Below, piece by piece: positions 5,067 to 5,571 of a stretch of 5,571 bases of DNA. Origin of the DNA: JBJTIF01 sp046094825. Its GTDB lineage: Bacteria; Actinomycetota; UBA4738; HRBIN12. The notes under the pieces were generated by a model. The model was not told where the DNA came from and did not search any database. It was given only the letters and a program-made list of their open reading frames with translations. The stretch is taken from contig JBJTIF010000102.1 in the NCBI GenBank assembly GCA_046094825.1, forward strand, positions 1-5,571, given 5' to 3'. Position 1 is the first letter of the stretch. Each line of letters begins with the position of its first letter. Made by a program: the position numbers and the translations under genes.

Positions 5067-5072
5067 GGGAGG
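5067..5072 (+). promoter_or_regulatory. Ribosome binding site that fixes the azlC start
   Basis: GGGAGG lies 8 nt before the ATG at 5081. An ATG at 5073 is out of frame and directly abuts the Shine-Dalgarno, so 5081 is preferred. Confidence 0.75.
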
Positions 5073-5080
5073 ATGCGCCG

Positions 5081-5571
5081 ATGTCGACGCAACGCAGGCG
5101 CGAGGTGCTCCGCGACGGGGTCGGCGTCGGTGTCGCGACCGGCGCGTACGGGCTCTCGTTCGGCGCGCTCGGCGTGGCGGCGGGGCTCTCCGTCGCACAG
5201 ACGTGCGCGCTGTCGCTCCTCATGTTCACCGGCGCGTCGCAGTTCGCCCTCGTCGGCGTCGTCGCCTCCGGCGGCGCGCCGCTCGCGGGCGCCCTGAGCG
5301 CGATCCTCCTCGGGACGCGCAACGCCCTCTACGGGCTCCGCGTCGCGCCGATGCTCGGCGCCGTCGGACGCCACCGGTTCCTCGCCGCGCAGCTCGTCAT
5401 CGACGAGTCGACCGCGATGGGCGTCGCGCACGACCACGACGGCCACGGGCCGCTCGGCTTCTGGGCCGCGGGGCTCGGCGTGTACGTGTTCTGGAACCTC
5501 GGGACCTTCCTCGGCGCGCTCGGCGCGCGGTTCCTCCCCGACCCGACGGCGCTCGGGCTCGACGCGGCGGT
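5081..5571 (+). CDS. azlC: AzlC-family branched-chain amino acid exporter subunit (5' part)
   Basis: The frame is open from the ATG to the window edge (163 codons seen), so the 3' end is missing. The protein begins with a basic segment (QRRREVLRDG, 4-13) and then hydrophobic helices. It carries the AzlC signature: GAYGLSFGALGVAAGLSVAQ (21-40), MFTGASQFALVGV (48-60) and LLGTRNALYGLRVAPML (75-91), followed by DESTAMGVAH (108-117). AzlC is the large subunit of the AzlCD membrane exporter of branched-chain amino acids, and close relatives may carry other amino acids. A small azlD gene would be expected just downstream, beyond the window. A His-rich stretch, HDHDGHG (117-123), lies in a predicted loop. 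Confidence 0.88.
   Translation, partial: MSTQRRREVLRDGVGVGVATGAYGLSFGALGVAAGLSVAQTCALSLLMFTGASQFALVGVVASGGAPLAGALSAILLGTRNALYGLRVAPMLGAVGRHRFLAAQLVIDESTAMGVAHDHDGHGPLGFWAAGLGVYVFWNLGTFLGALGARFLPDPTALGLDAA

Noticed and set aside
4360..5322. Upstream extension of the lepB frame to a 539-codon protein.
   Set aside because: The extra residues are Arg/Pro-rich and overlap the Rv2466c-like and azlC genes. The ATG at 4359 gives normal signal peptidase length and has a promoter element at leaderless distance.
1..5571. Mobile elements, CRISPR arrays, tRNA or rRNA genes, and defence systems.
   Set aside because: No transposase or integrase, no regularly spaced repeats, no tRNA-like folds and no defence-type domains were seen; the genes look chromosomal and ordinary in composition.

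Overview
The window is very GC-rich DNA with dense, mostly single-gene transcription units that often face away from or toward each other. The protein families suggest an actinobacterium: an actinobacterial-type CCA-adding enzyme with an HD domain, a relative of the mycobacterial mycothiol-dependent nitroreductase Rv2466c, a heliorhodopsin, many apparently leaderless genes, and a SAM-clan riboswitch of a kind known from actinobacteria. A free-living aquatic lineage such as Acidimicrobiia would fit, but that placement is inference from gene content only.

Layout: (1) Positions 1-243, minus strand. A strong promoter (-35 TTGTCC, 17-nt spacer, -10 TACATT) drives a leader of about 195 nt. The leader folds as a SAM-I/IV-type riboswitch, with a P3-loop pseudoknot to bases just after a P5 hairpin, and ends in a hairpin that covers the Shine-Dalgarno of a gene whose first three codons lie at the window edge. 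(2) 244-1650, minus: CCA tRNA nucleotidyltransferase with Glu at the first position of the catalytic DxD motif. (3) 1701-2072, plus: a small membrane protein with an HERHH (HExxH) motif. (4) 2083-2673, minus: a four-helix membrane protein ending in a DUF333 domain. (5) 2784-3608, plus: heliorhodopsin, divergent from the DUF333 gene. (6) 3625-3660: a 16-bp hairpin terminator between convergent genes. (7) 3703-4359, minus: signal peptidase I. (8) 4419-5024, minus: DsbA-like/Rv2466c-like oxidoreductase with a single active-site Cys. (9) 5081-5571, plus: 5' part of an AzlC-type branched-chain amino acid exporter.

The genes do not form one pathway; most appear to be separate housekeeping or stress-related units. 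The two most interesting parts are the riboswitch leader, whose regulated gene lies almost wholly outside the window, and the heliorhodopsin. A further pattern is that five of the eight genes have a TAnnnT -10-like element exactly 6-7 nt before the start codon and no Shine-Dalgarno, as expected for leaderless mRNAs. The heliorhodopsin, azlC and riboswitch-controlled genes instead have clear Shine-Dalgarno sequences.
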